A stretch of DNA of 64,000 nt, from the NCBI RefSeq assembly GCF_007050985.1, contig NZ_VHSF01000003.1, positions 1-64,000 of the forward strand, given 5' to 3'. A program made the translations under genes and the position numbers. The notes under the pieces were generated by a model, which saw only the letters and a list, made by a program, of their open reading frames with translations, was not told the DNA's origin and did no database searches. Each line of letters starts with the position of its first letter. Positions within the stretch are counted from its first letter, which is position 1. Below are positions 25,308-34,234 of this stretch, in pieces. Origin of the DNA: Christiangramia sabulilitoris. Its GTDB lineage: Bacteria; Bacteroidota; Bacteroidia; Flavobacteriales; Flavobacteriaceae.

Positions 25308-25341
25308 TAGGCTGTAGGCTGTAGGCTGTAGGCTGTAGGCC
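25308..25341. repeat. Heptamer tandem repeat, TAGGCTG x 4.8
   Basis: Four perfect copies of TAGGCTG (25308-25335) and a partial copy, TAGGCC. It lies just after lnt in a purine-rich, non-coding stretch (GAGGTGAGAGG and similar). No reading frame or hairpin is seen. It is probably a slippage-prone spacer that may vary in length between strains. Confidence 0.85.
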
Positions 25342-25411
25342 AGGTAAAAATCTCCATTCCTATATTAAAAAATTGCTCCGGAATTCTAAGTTCTTTTGGA
25401 AGATAAAACCT

Positions 25412-25438
25412 GTTATCTGATATACAAGTACTGATAAC
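25412..25438 (-). terminator. Weak candidate terminator at the end of the polysaccharide operon
   Basis: GTTATC (25412-25417) pairs with GATAAC (25433-25438). On the minus strand the stem is followed by AGGTTTTATC. The stem is only 6 bp with a 15-nt loop, so it may not be real. Confidence 0.25.
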
Positions 25439-25456
25439 TACTTACCGATCAATACA

Positions 25457-26851
25457 TTATTGCCCCCGAAAGAAAATGACCGTACTCAGGGTTTTTAATA
25501 GAATACTCAGATCCAGAAAAATATTACGGTGTTTGATATAGTATAGATCGTACTGCAGTTTCTCCAGGCTGTCATCATAGCAATCGCCATAATTGGCCAT
25601 CACCTGGGCCCAACCTGTTAAACCTGGCTTTATGATATGCCTGGTTTCGTAGAAAGGAATTAATTCAGATAGCTCTTTTACGAATACCGGTCGCTCCGGC
25701 CGGGGACCGATGAGGCTCATATCCCCTTTGAGCACATTATAAAACTGTGGGATCTCATCAATCCGGGCTCTTCTGAGAAACCTTCCGAATTTGGTAACCC
25801 GGTAATCATTCTTCTGGGCATATTGGGGACCGGCAGCCTCGGCATCCTTGGTCATCGTACGAAGTTTCAGGATCTTAAAAATTTCTCCGTGCCTCCCTAC
25901 CCTATCCTGGGTATAGAAAAGCTTACCCCGGTTAGCGATCACATTCCCGATAAGAACCAAAGGGGCTATCAGGATTCCGAAAATGATACCAAATAAAGAG
26001 ATGAACACATCAAATATCCTGAATATAGACAGATAAAATTTGTTCTGATTACTACGGCTAAAGGGAAAGTATTTGTAAAAATCCTTATCTACGTTCTGAA
26101 CCGGAATACGCCGGGTCACTTCTTCATATACCTGAATATAATCCCGAACAGGGAATCCCTGTTTGACCAGATCACTTAACTGGTTATACAGTGTTAACAT
26201 AAGCCCCTTTTGATAAGCGCCGGCTACCAGTATTTCATTGATATGATTTTGCTTCACCGCATCCTTCAATTCATGTACCTCAAAACGCAAGAGATCCTCA
26301 AGAGGTAATTCTGTTTTAAATCTCCTGTCGGTATGAATATAACCCACCACCAGGTAATTGGGATCAGACTTTTGGAGAGATTCTGCAATAAGTTTGATAT
26401 CAAAAGAATCTCCCACTACCAGCACCCGTTTATAAAACCTGGGAGAAGAGATCAGGTTTATATATAAAAACCTCCAGATCAAAAGCGCCGCGGCTATGGA
26501 AATGAAAAAGAACAATATTTGCAAGCGGTTGTCTGGAAGGGTTGGTGTTAAATATGGAGTTAACATATACGCCAGGACGGTCATACTCGTGGTGAGCAGC
26601 ACATTTTTAATGACAGAATCAAAGCGATCTGCTTTCTGCAGGTCGTATAATTCAAAAATGTCTCCGAATAAATTCAGGTAAGCCATCAGGATCAAAGTCC
26701 AGGTCCAGTTATTGGTATCAATTCTAAAATAGTCGAATTTAAAAATGATTCCTACGAGACTAAGAATAAGGAGAACACCCAGCATATCAAAAAGCCGCAA
26801 AAGAATTTTGCGTTCAGAAATTTCAAAATGCAGTAGGGGCTTCTGAGACAT
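25457..26851 (-). CDS. Polyprenyl-phosphate sugar phosphotransferase (WbaP/WcaJ-like), initiating enzyme
   Basis: Attaches the first sugar-1-phosphate to undecaprenyl phosphate to start a surface polysaccharide repeat. The 464-aa protein has four to five membrane segments (residues about 15-130), a nucleotide-binding-like middle (from RVLVVGDSFD), a re-entrant segment (about 275-305) and the C-terminal phosphotransferase domain with KILKLRTMTKDAE, RARIDEIPQFYNVLKGDMS, LIGPRPERPVFV and GLTGWAQVMANYGD. The membrane-plus-domain build fits PNPT family WbaP-like rather than short PglC-like enzymes. It is the last gene of the long operon. The sugar is unknown. Confidence 0.9.
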   Translation of the reverse strand: MSQKPLLHFEISERKILLRLFDMLGVLLILSLVGIIFKFDYFRIDTNNWTWTLILMAYLNLFGDIFELYDLQKADRFDSVIKNVLLTTSMTVLAYMLTPYLTPTLPDNRLQILFFFISIAAALLIWRFLYINLISSPRFYKRVLVVGDSFDIKLIAESLQKSDPNYLVVGYIHTDRRFKTELPLEDLLRFEVHELKDAVKQNHINEILVAGAYQKGLMLTLYNQLSDLVKQGFPVRDYIQVYEEVTRRIPVQNVDKDFYKYFPFSRSNQNKFYLSIFRIFDVFISLFGIIFGILIAPLVLIGNVIANRGKLFYTQDRVGRHGEIFKILKLRTMTKDAEAAGPQYAQKNDYRVTKFGRFLRRARIDEIPQFYNVLKGDMSLIGPRPERPVFVKELSELIPFYETRHIIKPGLTGWAQVMANYGDCYDDSLEKLQYDLYYIKHRNIFLDLSILLKTLSTVIFFRGQ

Positions 26852-26883
26852 GACTGGTTAGGTTTCCGCTCCGGGTAAATATA

Positions 26884-27897
26884 TCATTTTTCAGCAAGCA
26901 ATTCTAACCAAACCGTTTTAACATTTTCCCAGTCAAACTTTTCAACCATTTTTCTGGCATTCAGACTTATTTTATGAGCAAGCTCTGGTTTATTGATCAA
27001 GCTCAATATGGCCCCGGCCATAGCACTGGCATTATCCGGCTCTACCAGGATTCCATTAAGATCATGTTCAATCAAATAAGGTAAACCTCCCACATTGGTG
27101 GATACAACGGGCAAGCCTAAAGCCATTGCTTCTATAACACTCACGGGGGTATTATCTATGCTGGTTGTATTTATGAATATATCGTAGTCTGCAGCGAGAC
27201 TCGTCCATTCAGATTTAGTCAATTTTCCTTCGAAGACCACCGGTAATCGCTGTTCCGAGCCTAATTTCTGTAATCTGGGTAAACTGCCATCTTTATCTGG
27301 CCCAACCATACATAAATCTGCTTCCGGGTAATCTTTTAGCACCAATTCTAAAACATCCATCGCCAGTTCAGGCCTGTAGATCTCATCAAAAGCTCGCACC
27401 CAAAGTAACCTGGGAGATACCTGTGTCCTTCTTTTAAAGGAATAATCGTTAATTTCTATAGAATTAGGAATGGTCAAAAGATTCTCAAATTGAAATTTCT
27501 CCAGTTTTTCCTTAAGGAATCTTGATGGCACCACCAGAGCTTTCGCATTCCTAAATAACGCAAGCATCTTTTTAGAAGAACCTTCTAATCGCATTTCCAG
27601 ATTCCCGCCATGCAGGATCATGATATAAGGAATAGATAAAACCCGGCATAAACCGGCTCCCATTACTGCATACCAGTAATTCAAGGTACTGTAGGTATCT
27701 ATTATTACCAGATCAACATTTTTCCGGGCAATAATACTACCCAGCATGTGCATCAGCCTAAGACCCCTGTTTTTAATAGAGGAAACGGCTGTCACACAGA
27801 ATCCTTCATGTTCCAGTTTTCGGGGCAGCGTATCGGCACTGGTGGGTGTATACCCGTGCTTTACTAATTTATTCCCTATATAAAGGATATTTCTCAT
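26884..27897 (-). CDS. Glycosyltransferase family 4, tandem paralogue 1
   Basis: A 337-aa GT-B enzyme. The N-half starts MRNILYIGNKLVKHGYTPTS; the C-half has the donor-site segment DIFINTTSIDNTPVSVIEAM followed by GLPVVSTNVGGLPYLI and ends in a KMVEKFDWENVKTVW helix. It is a close relative of its neighbour at 27897-28910, with the same length and many shared stretches, indicating gene duplication. The two genes overlap by one base (TAATG). Likely adds a sugar in the repeat unit; donor and acceptor unknown. Confidence 0.87.
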   Translation of the reverse strand: MRNILYIGNKLVKHGYTPTSADTLPRKLEHEGFCVTAVSSIKNRGLRLMHMLGSIIARKNVDLVIIDTYSTLNYWYAVMGAGLCRVLSIPYIMILHGGNLEMRLEGSSKKMLALFRNAKALVVPSRFLKEKLEKFQFENLLTIPNSIEINDYSFKRRTQVSPRLLWVRAFDEIYRPELAMDVLELVLKDYPEADLCMVGPDKDGSLPRLQKLGSEQRLPVVFEGKLTKSEWTSLAADYDIFINTTSIDNTPVSVIEAMALGLPVVSTNVGGLPYLIEHDLNGILVEPDNASAMAGAILSLINKPELAHKISLNARKMVEKFDWENVKTVWLELLAEK

Positions 27898-28910
27898 TAA
27901 TTAAGAACGCTTTCCCACTTATCCTTGATCTGCTCCCAGTCAAAAGACTCCACTTTCTCCCGGGCATATTCGCAAAGCTGCTGACCTTTGGCCGGATTTT
28001 CAATTATCTTTAAAATTTCTTTTACCATGGCCTGATCATTCTCCTCAGGCACCAGAATGCCATCATGGCCATCATCTATGAGCATTGGCATTCCACCGAC
28101 ATCGGTGCTTATGATAGCCAGGCCCAGGCTCATGGCTTCAATTACGCTAATCGGAGTATTATCTATGGAGGTGGTATTTATAAAAAAATCATAGTTCCTG
28201 GAGAGTGCAGCCCAGTGTTTTTTTCTGAGCTTCCCGGTAAACCTCACATCGAGATCGTGCTTCCGGGCCAGTTTTTTACATGCGGCCTGGGTACCATCCT
28301 TCTCGGGACCCACCATACATAAACTGGCCTGGGGATAGGTCTGTTTTAAAAGCTGAAGTACCTTAAGCGCCAACATGGGATTATATCGCTTCTGAAAGCG
28401 CCTAACCCATAATAACTTAGGCCGGAATTCCGTGCGCTTATTAAATGGATATTTATCGGTACGTATAGCGTTCGGAATGATCCTGGTATTTACAAAACCG
28501 TGGGCCTGGAAAATATCATGCAAAAACCTGGATGGAGCTATATTGGCTTTGGCATTACCAAAAAGACTCCTGCTCAGCTTTTCCGAATGCACCAGGCGAT
28601 TTGGAAGATTTCCTCCGTGCAGGATAGGTATATATTCCAGACCAAAAAGCTGACAGGTCTTCCCAACAAGGTAGGCGTAATAAAAATTCATCGCTCCGTA
28701 GGTATCTATGAGTACAATATCTGTAGAATCCTTAAACCTGGCGATTAGGCCAAGCATTTCTGCCAGGCGCAAGGCCTTATTATTGCGGGTGGAAGCAGTC
28801 TTTACCTTATACCCCTCTTTCCGCAGCATCTTACTAAAAAAAGAAATATAGGTAACCGTAAAACTATTGACCTGCAAGTCGTTGCCTATGTACAGGATTC
28901 TTTTTTTCAT
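27897..28910 (-). CDS. Glycosyltransferase family 4, tandem paralogue 2
   Basis: A 337-aa GT-B protein starting MKKRILYIGNDLQVNSFTVT, with FINTTSIDNTPISVIEAMSL and IISTDVGGMPMLI. It matches the downstream copy along its whole length. It overlaps the upstream Wzy-like gene by 47 nt, longer than other overlaps in the locus. By eye, this gene and the two downstream of it are less AT-rich than the genes to the right of 28920. The overlap with the next gene is one base (TAATG). Confidence 0.87.
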   Translation of the reverse strand: MKKRILYIGNDLQVNSFTVTYISFFSKMLRKEGYKVKTASTRNNKALRLAEMLGLIARFKDSTDIVLIDTYGAMNFYYAYLVGKTCQLFGLEYIPILHGGNLPNRLVHSEKLSRSLFGNAKANIAPSRFLHDIFQAHGFVNTRIIPNAIRTDKYPFNKRTEFRPKLLWVRRFQKRYNPMLALKVLQLLKQTYPQASLCMVGPEKDGTQAACKKLARKHDLDVRFTGKLRKKHWAALSRNYDFFINTTSIDNTPISVIEAMSLGLAIISTDVGGMPMLIDDGHDGILVPEENDQAMVKEILKIIENPAKGQQLCEYAREKVESFDWEQIKDKWESVLN

Positions 28911-30231
28911 CTACTATATATAATAATGCAAGTCCATATACAAATGCTGGAAGAGCTATTCTCATAGCCGAATGGTTGATGGTCATAAACCAAAAGGCCA
29001 CGAAGGCCAGAAAATAAAAATTATTTTTAAACTTAAACCAAAATACTAATGGAACAAAAATAAGTATTGCCAAAGCAAAAATACCTAAAATTCCATGTTC
29101 AGATAACAAACGACTAATTTCATTATGTGTATTAATACCCACACCTAGATGTTCCTCTCTATATTCTCTTCCTTTACCAACACCAATACCAATTATTGGA
29201 TTATGATAAAATGCTGTTAATTCTGTTTCTATTAACTCTACCCGACCCGTTGTTATATCTTCTTTCAATTCTCCAGCGGCATTTTTATTGGTATAACGAT
29301 TACCAATTAACCCACCTGTTTCCATTGAAGATATTATCCAGATTATGGTAAAAATAGATATTACTCCTATAATTCTAAGATTAGAGCCTTCCATTTTATC
29401 TGAATCTTGTTTATAATAAAAAAATATAAGAAATGCCAAAGTACACAAGATAGCAGTTACAACCCCTCCCCTAGAAAAAGTAATTACTGCTCTATATCCC
29501 ATTAAAATAAGAAGAATAAGATCTATGAGATTAATCATTCGAGTACGAATTGTAAATAAACGGGTACAAATTAAAAAGCAACCTAACCCTAAGACGGTTG
29601 AAATTTGGTTCGGGCCAAATCCTCCTGTTGCAGCATAGTTTCCTGCTAAACTAATGCGCACCTCGTTCATACTGGGAGTATAAAAATATAAGTAGGTCAT
29701 TTGTGCCACTAGAGGCATTAACAACATCAATAAAACCCGTTGGAAATCTTCTTTTTTTATTTTTTTATAATAGCAATACAAGGCGGAAACTCCAAGACAA
29801 ACTGGACCAGTAATATTAAATGCCACAAGTTTTCTGAAATCTGCCTCATAACTAATTGTCATTGAAGCCACAATAACCCCTGGGAATAGTATTAACAAAT
29901 AAATCCAGTAAGGAATCGTTTTAGAACTAGCACCTTTAAAAAACATCCCGATTAATAGAAAAATAATCACCGCATACTTCCCTGTCTCATAAAATATCAC
30001 GGCACTAGTTTGCCTGAAAAATACTTCTCCCCCGGCTATGTAGGCGGCAGCCATTAAGGCCTCATTCCCTCTATTCTTGCGATCGAGTATCACAAAAATA
30101 AATGAACCCATAATTCCTAAAAGGATCAATTTAGATAATGAAGGCATTAAATAAATAATAAATCCATAACCAAAATGAAGCAATAACATTTTGATATAAA
30201 ACTGATTATTTATTTTATCACTACTTAACAT
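28864..30231 (-). CDS. O-antigen polymerase/ligase-like membrane protein (Wzy-like)
   Basis: A 455-aa protein with about ten to twelve hydrophobic segments. The long loop near residues 305-370 carries TNKNAAGELKEDITTGRVEL, NPIIGIGVGKGREY and NTHNEISRLLSEHGILGIFA, the typical Wzy_C pattern with a conserved histidine (THNE). It should polymerise lipid-linked repeat units on the periplasmic face. A WaaL-type ligase cannot be excluded from sequence alone. Its 3' end overlaps the next gene by 47 nt and its start overlaps the upstream GT end by 7 nt. AT-rich. Confidence 0.83.
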   Translation of the reverse strand: MLSSDKINNQFYIKMLLLHFGYGFIIYLMPSLSKLILLGIMGSFIFVILDRKNRGNEALMAAAYIAGGEVFFRQTSAVIFYETGKYAVIIFLLIGMFFKGASSKTIPYWIYLLILFPGVIVASMTISYEADFRKLVAFNITGPVCLGVSALYCYYKKIKKEDFQRVLLMLLMPLVAQMTYLYFYTPSMNEVRISLAGNYAATGGFGPNQISTVLGLGCFLICTRLFTIRTRMINLIDLILLILMGYRAVITFSRGGVVTAILCTLAFLIFFYYKQDSDKMEGSNLRIIGVISIFTIIWIISSMETGGLIGNRYTNKNAAGELKEDITTGRVELIETELTAFYHNPIIGIGVGKGREYREEHLGVGINTHNEISRLLSEHGILGIFALAILIFVPLVFWFKFKNNFYFLAFVAFWFMTINHSAMRIALPAFVYGLALLYIVDEKKNPVHRQRLAGQ

Positions 30232-31289
30232 AGATTGCGACAGAAAGAAAGGTATTCAGGAATTACATACTCTTCCGAATATAAGTGTTTTATTCTTGCT
30301 TGAAGGTTATTAGAATAATCCCTTAATTTATAAGGATTTTGTATATAGATATTAACCGCTTTAGCTAATTCAACCGGGTTTCTGGTATTGGTCAAAATGC
30401 CGTATTTGCCAATAACCCGTCTACATTCCCCCACATCAGTAATAACAACTCCCAACCTAGCCATTCCATATTCAAGTAAAGCTAAAGGAAGACCTTCTGA
30501 AACTGAAGATAATATTCCTATATCAGCCTGACATAGATAGGAATAAATTTCTTTCTGCTCCCCATACCAATATACTGATGTCAAAGACTCAATTAAATTT
30601 TTTATATCCTCTGAATATTGATCATTGTATTCTTTACCAAATAAATGCAGAGATATACTATTATAATCTTTAGTTAAGATCTGAAAAGCCTCTAAAAGAG
30701 TTCGATGGTCTTTTTGTGCTCTCAAATTCGCAACGCATATGAGTTTAATTTCTGAATTACCCTTGAGTTTGACAGGCCTTATATCTGATTCCTCCCTGAT
30801 CTTTATAAAATTATTCAGGAAAATCACATTTTTAAATTTCAGCTTGTTTATCGCCCAGTCTCTTAATTTTTTATTTACCGAAATAATCCCATCAAAATAA
30901 GCCGAAAAAAAACGTAAAGATTGCAAGTTTCGTCTATTCAAAAATTCACTCTGTCCGTAATGATCATGCCAGATCAATTTGAATTTCACTCCCAAAATTT
31001 TACATAAGACAGCAAAAAACCAAGAGGTTCCATGGGCGTGAACTACGTCTATTTTATTTTCCCTAATTATATTTCGAAATTTTTTCAGTGCCAATAAATC
31101 AAAGGTATTTTTCTTACCTAAAAAATGAAACCTTGCTTCCACCTGGATCTCGTCTATCAGAATACCTTTATCCCTTGTTGCGCAAATATGGGACTGCATT
31201 CCATATTTCAATAAAGAATTTGCATAATTCAAAGCAACTCGTTCAGCCCCTCCCGGATGTAGTGTATCGATAAGTTGAAGAATCCTCAT
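30225..31289 (-). CDS. Glycosyltransferase family 4
   Basis: A 354-aa GT-B enzyme with the N-terminal ILQLIDTLHPGGAERVALNY motif, common in GT4 enzymes of O-antigen loci, VVHAHGTSWF and, in the C-half, LICVANLRAQKDHRTLLEAF and GILSSVSEGLPLALLEYGMA, the E-x7-E donor site (SEGLPLALLEYG). Specificity unknown. It overlaps the next gene upstream by 4 nt (ATGA) and the Wzy-like gene by 7 nt. Confidence 0.87.
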   Translation of the reverse strand: MRILQLIDTLHPGGAERVALNYANSLLKYGMQSHICATRDKGILIDEIQVEARFHFLGKKNTFDLLALKKFRNIIRENKIDVVHAHGTSWFFAVLCKILGVKFKLIWHDHYGQSEFLNRRNLQSLRFFSAYFDGIISVNKKLRDWAINKLKFKNVIFLNNFIKIREESDIRPVKLKGNSEIKLICVANLRAQKDHRTLLEAFQILTKDYNSISLHLFGKEYNDQYSEDIKNLIESLTSVYWYGEQKEIYSYLCQADIGILSSVSEGLPLALLEYGMARLGVVITDVGECRRVIGKYGILTNTRNPVELAKAVNIYIQNPYKLRDYSNNLQARIKHLYSEEYVIPEYLSFCRNLC

Positions 31290-32395
31290 AAAAGCTTTTG
31301 AATTTCAACTTTGAACTTTTCTATATTATATTGTTGGGACCACTCCATTGCCCTAGAAGACATTGAGTCAAGAAGGTCTGGATTCTCAAGAAATTCAGAA
31401 ATCTTAGGTACTGCATAATCAAGTTGTGGCTCGATCAAAATACCTCTTTTTTCGTCGTTTAACATCCAGGGAACACAAGAAACGCTGGTAGCTATCGGAA
31501 TACACCCAAAAAACATCGCTTCTGCCAATGCCTTTGGCCAACCTTCGCTTTTAGAAGGTAAAATTGAGAAATGAGATGACTTATATGCCTCTTTAAGAAT
31601 TACTGAATCTTGATTCCCATGCATGGTCACAACTCCCTGCAGATCATTTTTTAATATATATTCCGATAATTGATCGTCGCGTTCGCCCTTTCCATAAATA
31701 TCTAACCTGGCGTCAACACCTTTTTTAATCAAACCATGCACGATTTTCAAACTTAATAAAGGTCTTTTTCCATCAACTATGGATCCTACAAAAAGGAATT
31801 TATAGGGCATCTCGAATTTCTTTTTCACATGAGCTTTTTCCTTTTCAGAATAAGTTGCTGTAAAAAAGGGAATAATATTATTGTTCAAGTTATTCCATTT
31901 TCCATAAATAAGGACCTTAATATTTCTTGAAAGAAAGGTGTTAGATAATATCCACTTCTGGATTTTATAACTTAAAGGTTGTCTACTTTCCAAATCCCAA
32001 TTACCTGCATATTTTACAGTTTTTTGCTTCAAGGGAAAAAAAATTTGTACAAGACAAGCCAGAAAACCGATATTACCGGGGCAACGGATATGTATATGAT
32101 CTGTTGTATGCATCTCCGAAAAGATCTTAGAAACAACTAAAACCGAATTTGTAATACTTTTCAAAGTATACCTTAGATTTTTGAAATGAAGGAATGGTAA
32201 AGGTTGTAGCTTAATTTTTTTATGTTCATACCTCAAATCTATTTTGTCAACTTTATATTCTGACCCGGGACCTAGTACTACAACTTCGTCAAAATGCGAA
32301 ATCCAAAAATTCATTTCTCTTACATATGGAGCGTAGGCATAAATATCTCCTCTATAGATCTTATGTTCAGCATGGGTGAAAATTGAAAACCTCAT
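31286..32395 (-). CDS. Glycosyltransferase family 4-like
   Basis: A 369-aa GT-B protein. The N-half begins MRFSIFTHAEHKIYRGDIYA, and the C-half has KFLFVGSIVDGKRPLLSLKI and HFSILPSKSEGWPKALAEAM followed by CIPIATSVSCVPWML. It matches the donor-binding pattern E-x7-E (SEGWPKALAEAM). It starts one base after the methyltransferase gene upstream in transcription order. Specificity unknown. Confidence 0.83.
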   Translation of the reverse strand: MRFSIFTHAEHKIYRGDIYAYAPYVREMNFWISHFDEVVVLGPGSEYKVDKIDLRYEHKKIKLQPLPFLHFKNLRYTLKSITNSVLVVSKIFSEMHTTDHIHIRCPGNIGFLACLVQIFFPLKQKTVKYAGNWDLESRQPLSYKIQKWILSNTFLSRNIKVLIYGKWNNLNNNIIPFFTATYSEKEKAHVKKKFEMPYKFLFVGSIVDGKRPLLSLKIVHGLIKKGVDARLDIYGKGERDDQLSEYILKNDLQGVVTMHGNQDSVILKEAYKSSHFSILPSKSEGWPKALAEAMFFGCIPIATSVSCVPWMLNDEKRGILIEPQLDYAVPKISEFLENPDLLDSMSSRAMEWSQQYNIEKFKVEIQKLL

Positions 32396-32396
32396 G

Positions 32397-33200
32397 TCAA
32401 TCCGTTTTATTTTGCATTAACATTGTAAGATGCATACACTTAAACAAATGTTTATCTGACTTTCCCGATCTTAGCCAGTCCTCTTCATGCCATTTTTTCC
32501 CGATTTTTAATTTTCTTTTCTCAGAAACCGGTAAAAGATTAAGTAAGAATATCCATTTGGTTTTACCAAATATTGCCTTGCGGTCTATAATTTCAAAATG
32601 ATCACAATACTTTTTAAAGACTTTCTTTGAAAATGGCCATTCCCAGTCCTTATCTGATTGAAAAGGACGGTAAACACTTCGTATGATTTTTACTGGTATG
32701 CTCGTCTGTAAAGGATCATAACTAATTATTCTGCCTTCGGGTTTAAGTTTTTCTTTTAATCGACTTATTAGTTCATCTGTATCCCTGAAATGATGTAAAA
32801 CTCCGTAGGCATAAATAAGGTCAAAATCTCCTTCCTTGAAATCCTTGGATAAAAAATCTAAAGTTTTAGCTTCTGCATTTGGAAAATTTCTTAATCGGGC
32901 GTTTAATTTTTCAATGGCGGGTTCGCTCAAATCTATTCCGAGATACGAATTAGAGTTTTCTGCGAGATAATAGGATAAAGAATTCCCTGCAAAACAACCC
33001 AGATCAAGAACCTTCTGACCAGAAAGATCCCCAATCCATTTTTTATGAAGATCATAGATTTGCCTTTCAGCTCCAATATTCTTTCTAATATCACGTAGTA
33101 AACTATTTCTTAAGGCATACCAAAGCTTTGTAGCCTTATTTTTCTTAAAGCTATTATAGAAATCTTTTTGTCTTTCGTTAACAGAAGCTTGATCCTTCAA
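32397..33200 (-). CDS. SAM-dependent methyltransferase (class I)
   Basis: A 267-aa protein with motif I QKVLDLGCFAGNSLSYYLAE, acidic loop YLGIDLSEPAIEKLNARL, and DLIYAYGVLHHFRDTDELIS. It may methylate a sugar hydroxyl of the repeat unit or a lipid-linked intermediate; the substrate cannot be seen. The C-terminal part is rich in Lys and aromatic residues and shows no second domain. In the same operon a second class I methyltransferase occurs at 52132-52878. Confidence 0.83.
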   Translation of the reverse strand: MKDQASVNERQKDFYNSFKKNKATKLWYALRNSLLRDIRKNIGAERQIYDLHKKWIGDLSGQKVLDLGCFAGNSLSYYLAENSNSYLGIDLSEPAIEKLNARLRNFPNAEAKTLDFLSKDFKEGDFDLIYAYGVLHHFRDTDELISRLKEKLKPEGRIISYDPLQTSIPVKIIRSVYRPFQSDKDWEWPFSKKVFKKYCDHFEIIDRKAIFGKTKWIFLLNLLPVSEKRKLKIGKKWHEEDWLRSGKSDKHLFKCMHLTMLMQNKTD

Positions 33201-33215
33201 ACTGAATAAATAAAT

Positions 33216-34232
33216 TTAAAAAATTTTTGAATTCCGTGACCTCAAAGTAAGTAGAGCTTTAATCCTTCCCTGGAAATCATTTACCGCGATCTTTTCACCA
33301 TCAAATAAACCATTTTTAAGTCTTATAACAGTAAGAAGAATGGTAATTAAATACCATTTTATTTGTGACTTTAATTTTACATCCGGATATTTCAGTTTCC
33401 AAACGTAATATCCATTCTGAACTACCATTTTCCCATACCTGAAGTAATCAGGTCTACCCGATTCGTGATGAAGATGAAAAACCCTTGCAGAAGTATTGAC
33501 ATAGAGCTCTCCAAGTTTAGATGCTCTTAAACAAAAGTCCATATCTTCATATAAACCGTAACCTTCAAAATATTCTGAAAATTTTACTTTTTCAAATATT
33601 TCCCTTCTAAATGATGAAACCCCTCCCATAAAAAATTCGACCGGATAAATTTTTCCTGTTGGTGGTAGAAAACCGGTTGAAAAACCATGAGAGAATTCTG
33701 GCATAAAACCTGGTGGTTTATTTGATAATAGGCCAAGTTTTTTACGTAGAACATTTCGACTTCCTAGTTTTCTAACATAGCCATCTTTTTCGAATTCATC
33801 ATAACCAGGTTTATAGGTTTCAGTTGTTTCCCTCCATACTCCGTTCTCTACAATTCTACCTCCCACTGCAACTGCACCAGGCTTAAGCTTATAAGTTCCC
33901 ATCAGATTTTTAAAGTAATCCTCCTCCAGAACTATATCATCGTCCAGAAAACAAATTATTTCTGAAGACAAATTAGCATTTCCTATTCCAAAATTACGTT
34001 GTTTGGTTAGGCCTTTATTTTTTTCAGCAACTTTATAATATAATAGAGATTTATAGTTTTTTGTAGATAATAGTCCTTCAGTTCTGTCATCTTCAGAAGC
34101 ATCAATTATCAGGATTTCATTTGGATACAGACTTTGAGTTGCTACAGAATCCATCAGTTGTATAACAGAGTCTGCCCTGGAATAGGTACAGACTATAAGA
34201 CTGAAGTTTGTAGTTTCGTGTAAATCCTCCAT
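33216..34232 (-). CDS. Glycosyltransferase family 2
   Basis: A 338-aa GT-A enzyme with FSLIVCTYSRADSVIQLMDS near the start, the metal-binding DxD region CFLDDDIVLEEDYFKNLMG and the C-terminal acceptor-region pattern GYGLYEDMDFCLRASKLGEL, where ED is the likely catalytic pair. It lies 15 nt from the methyltransferase gene and 2 nt from the next GT2 gene. No membrane segments stand out except a weakly hydrophobic patch near residue 295. Confidence 0.87.
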   Translation of the reverse strand: MEDLHETTNFSLIVCTYSRADSVIQLMDSVATQSLYPNEILIIDASEDDRTEGLLSTKNYKSLLYYKVAEKNKGLTKQRNFGIGNANLSSEIICFLDDDIVLEEDYFKNLMGTYKLKPGAVAVGGRIVENGVWRETTETYKPGYDEFEKDGYVRKLGSRNVLRKKLGLLSNKPPGFMPEFSHGFSTGFLPPTGKIYPVEFFMGGVSSFRREIFEKVKFSEYFEGYGLYEDMDFCLRASKLGELYVNTSARVFHLHHESGRPDYFRYGKMVVQNGYYVWKLKYPDVKLKSQIKWYLITILLTVIRLKNGLFDGEKIAVNDFQGRIKALLTLRSRNSKIF

Positions 34233-34234
34233 TT

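Noticed and set aside
25308-25341. CRISPR array
   Set aside because: The 7-bp units are directly adjacent with no spacers and no cas genes are near.
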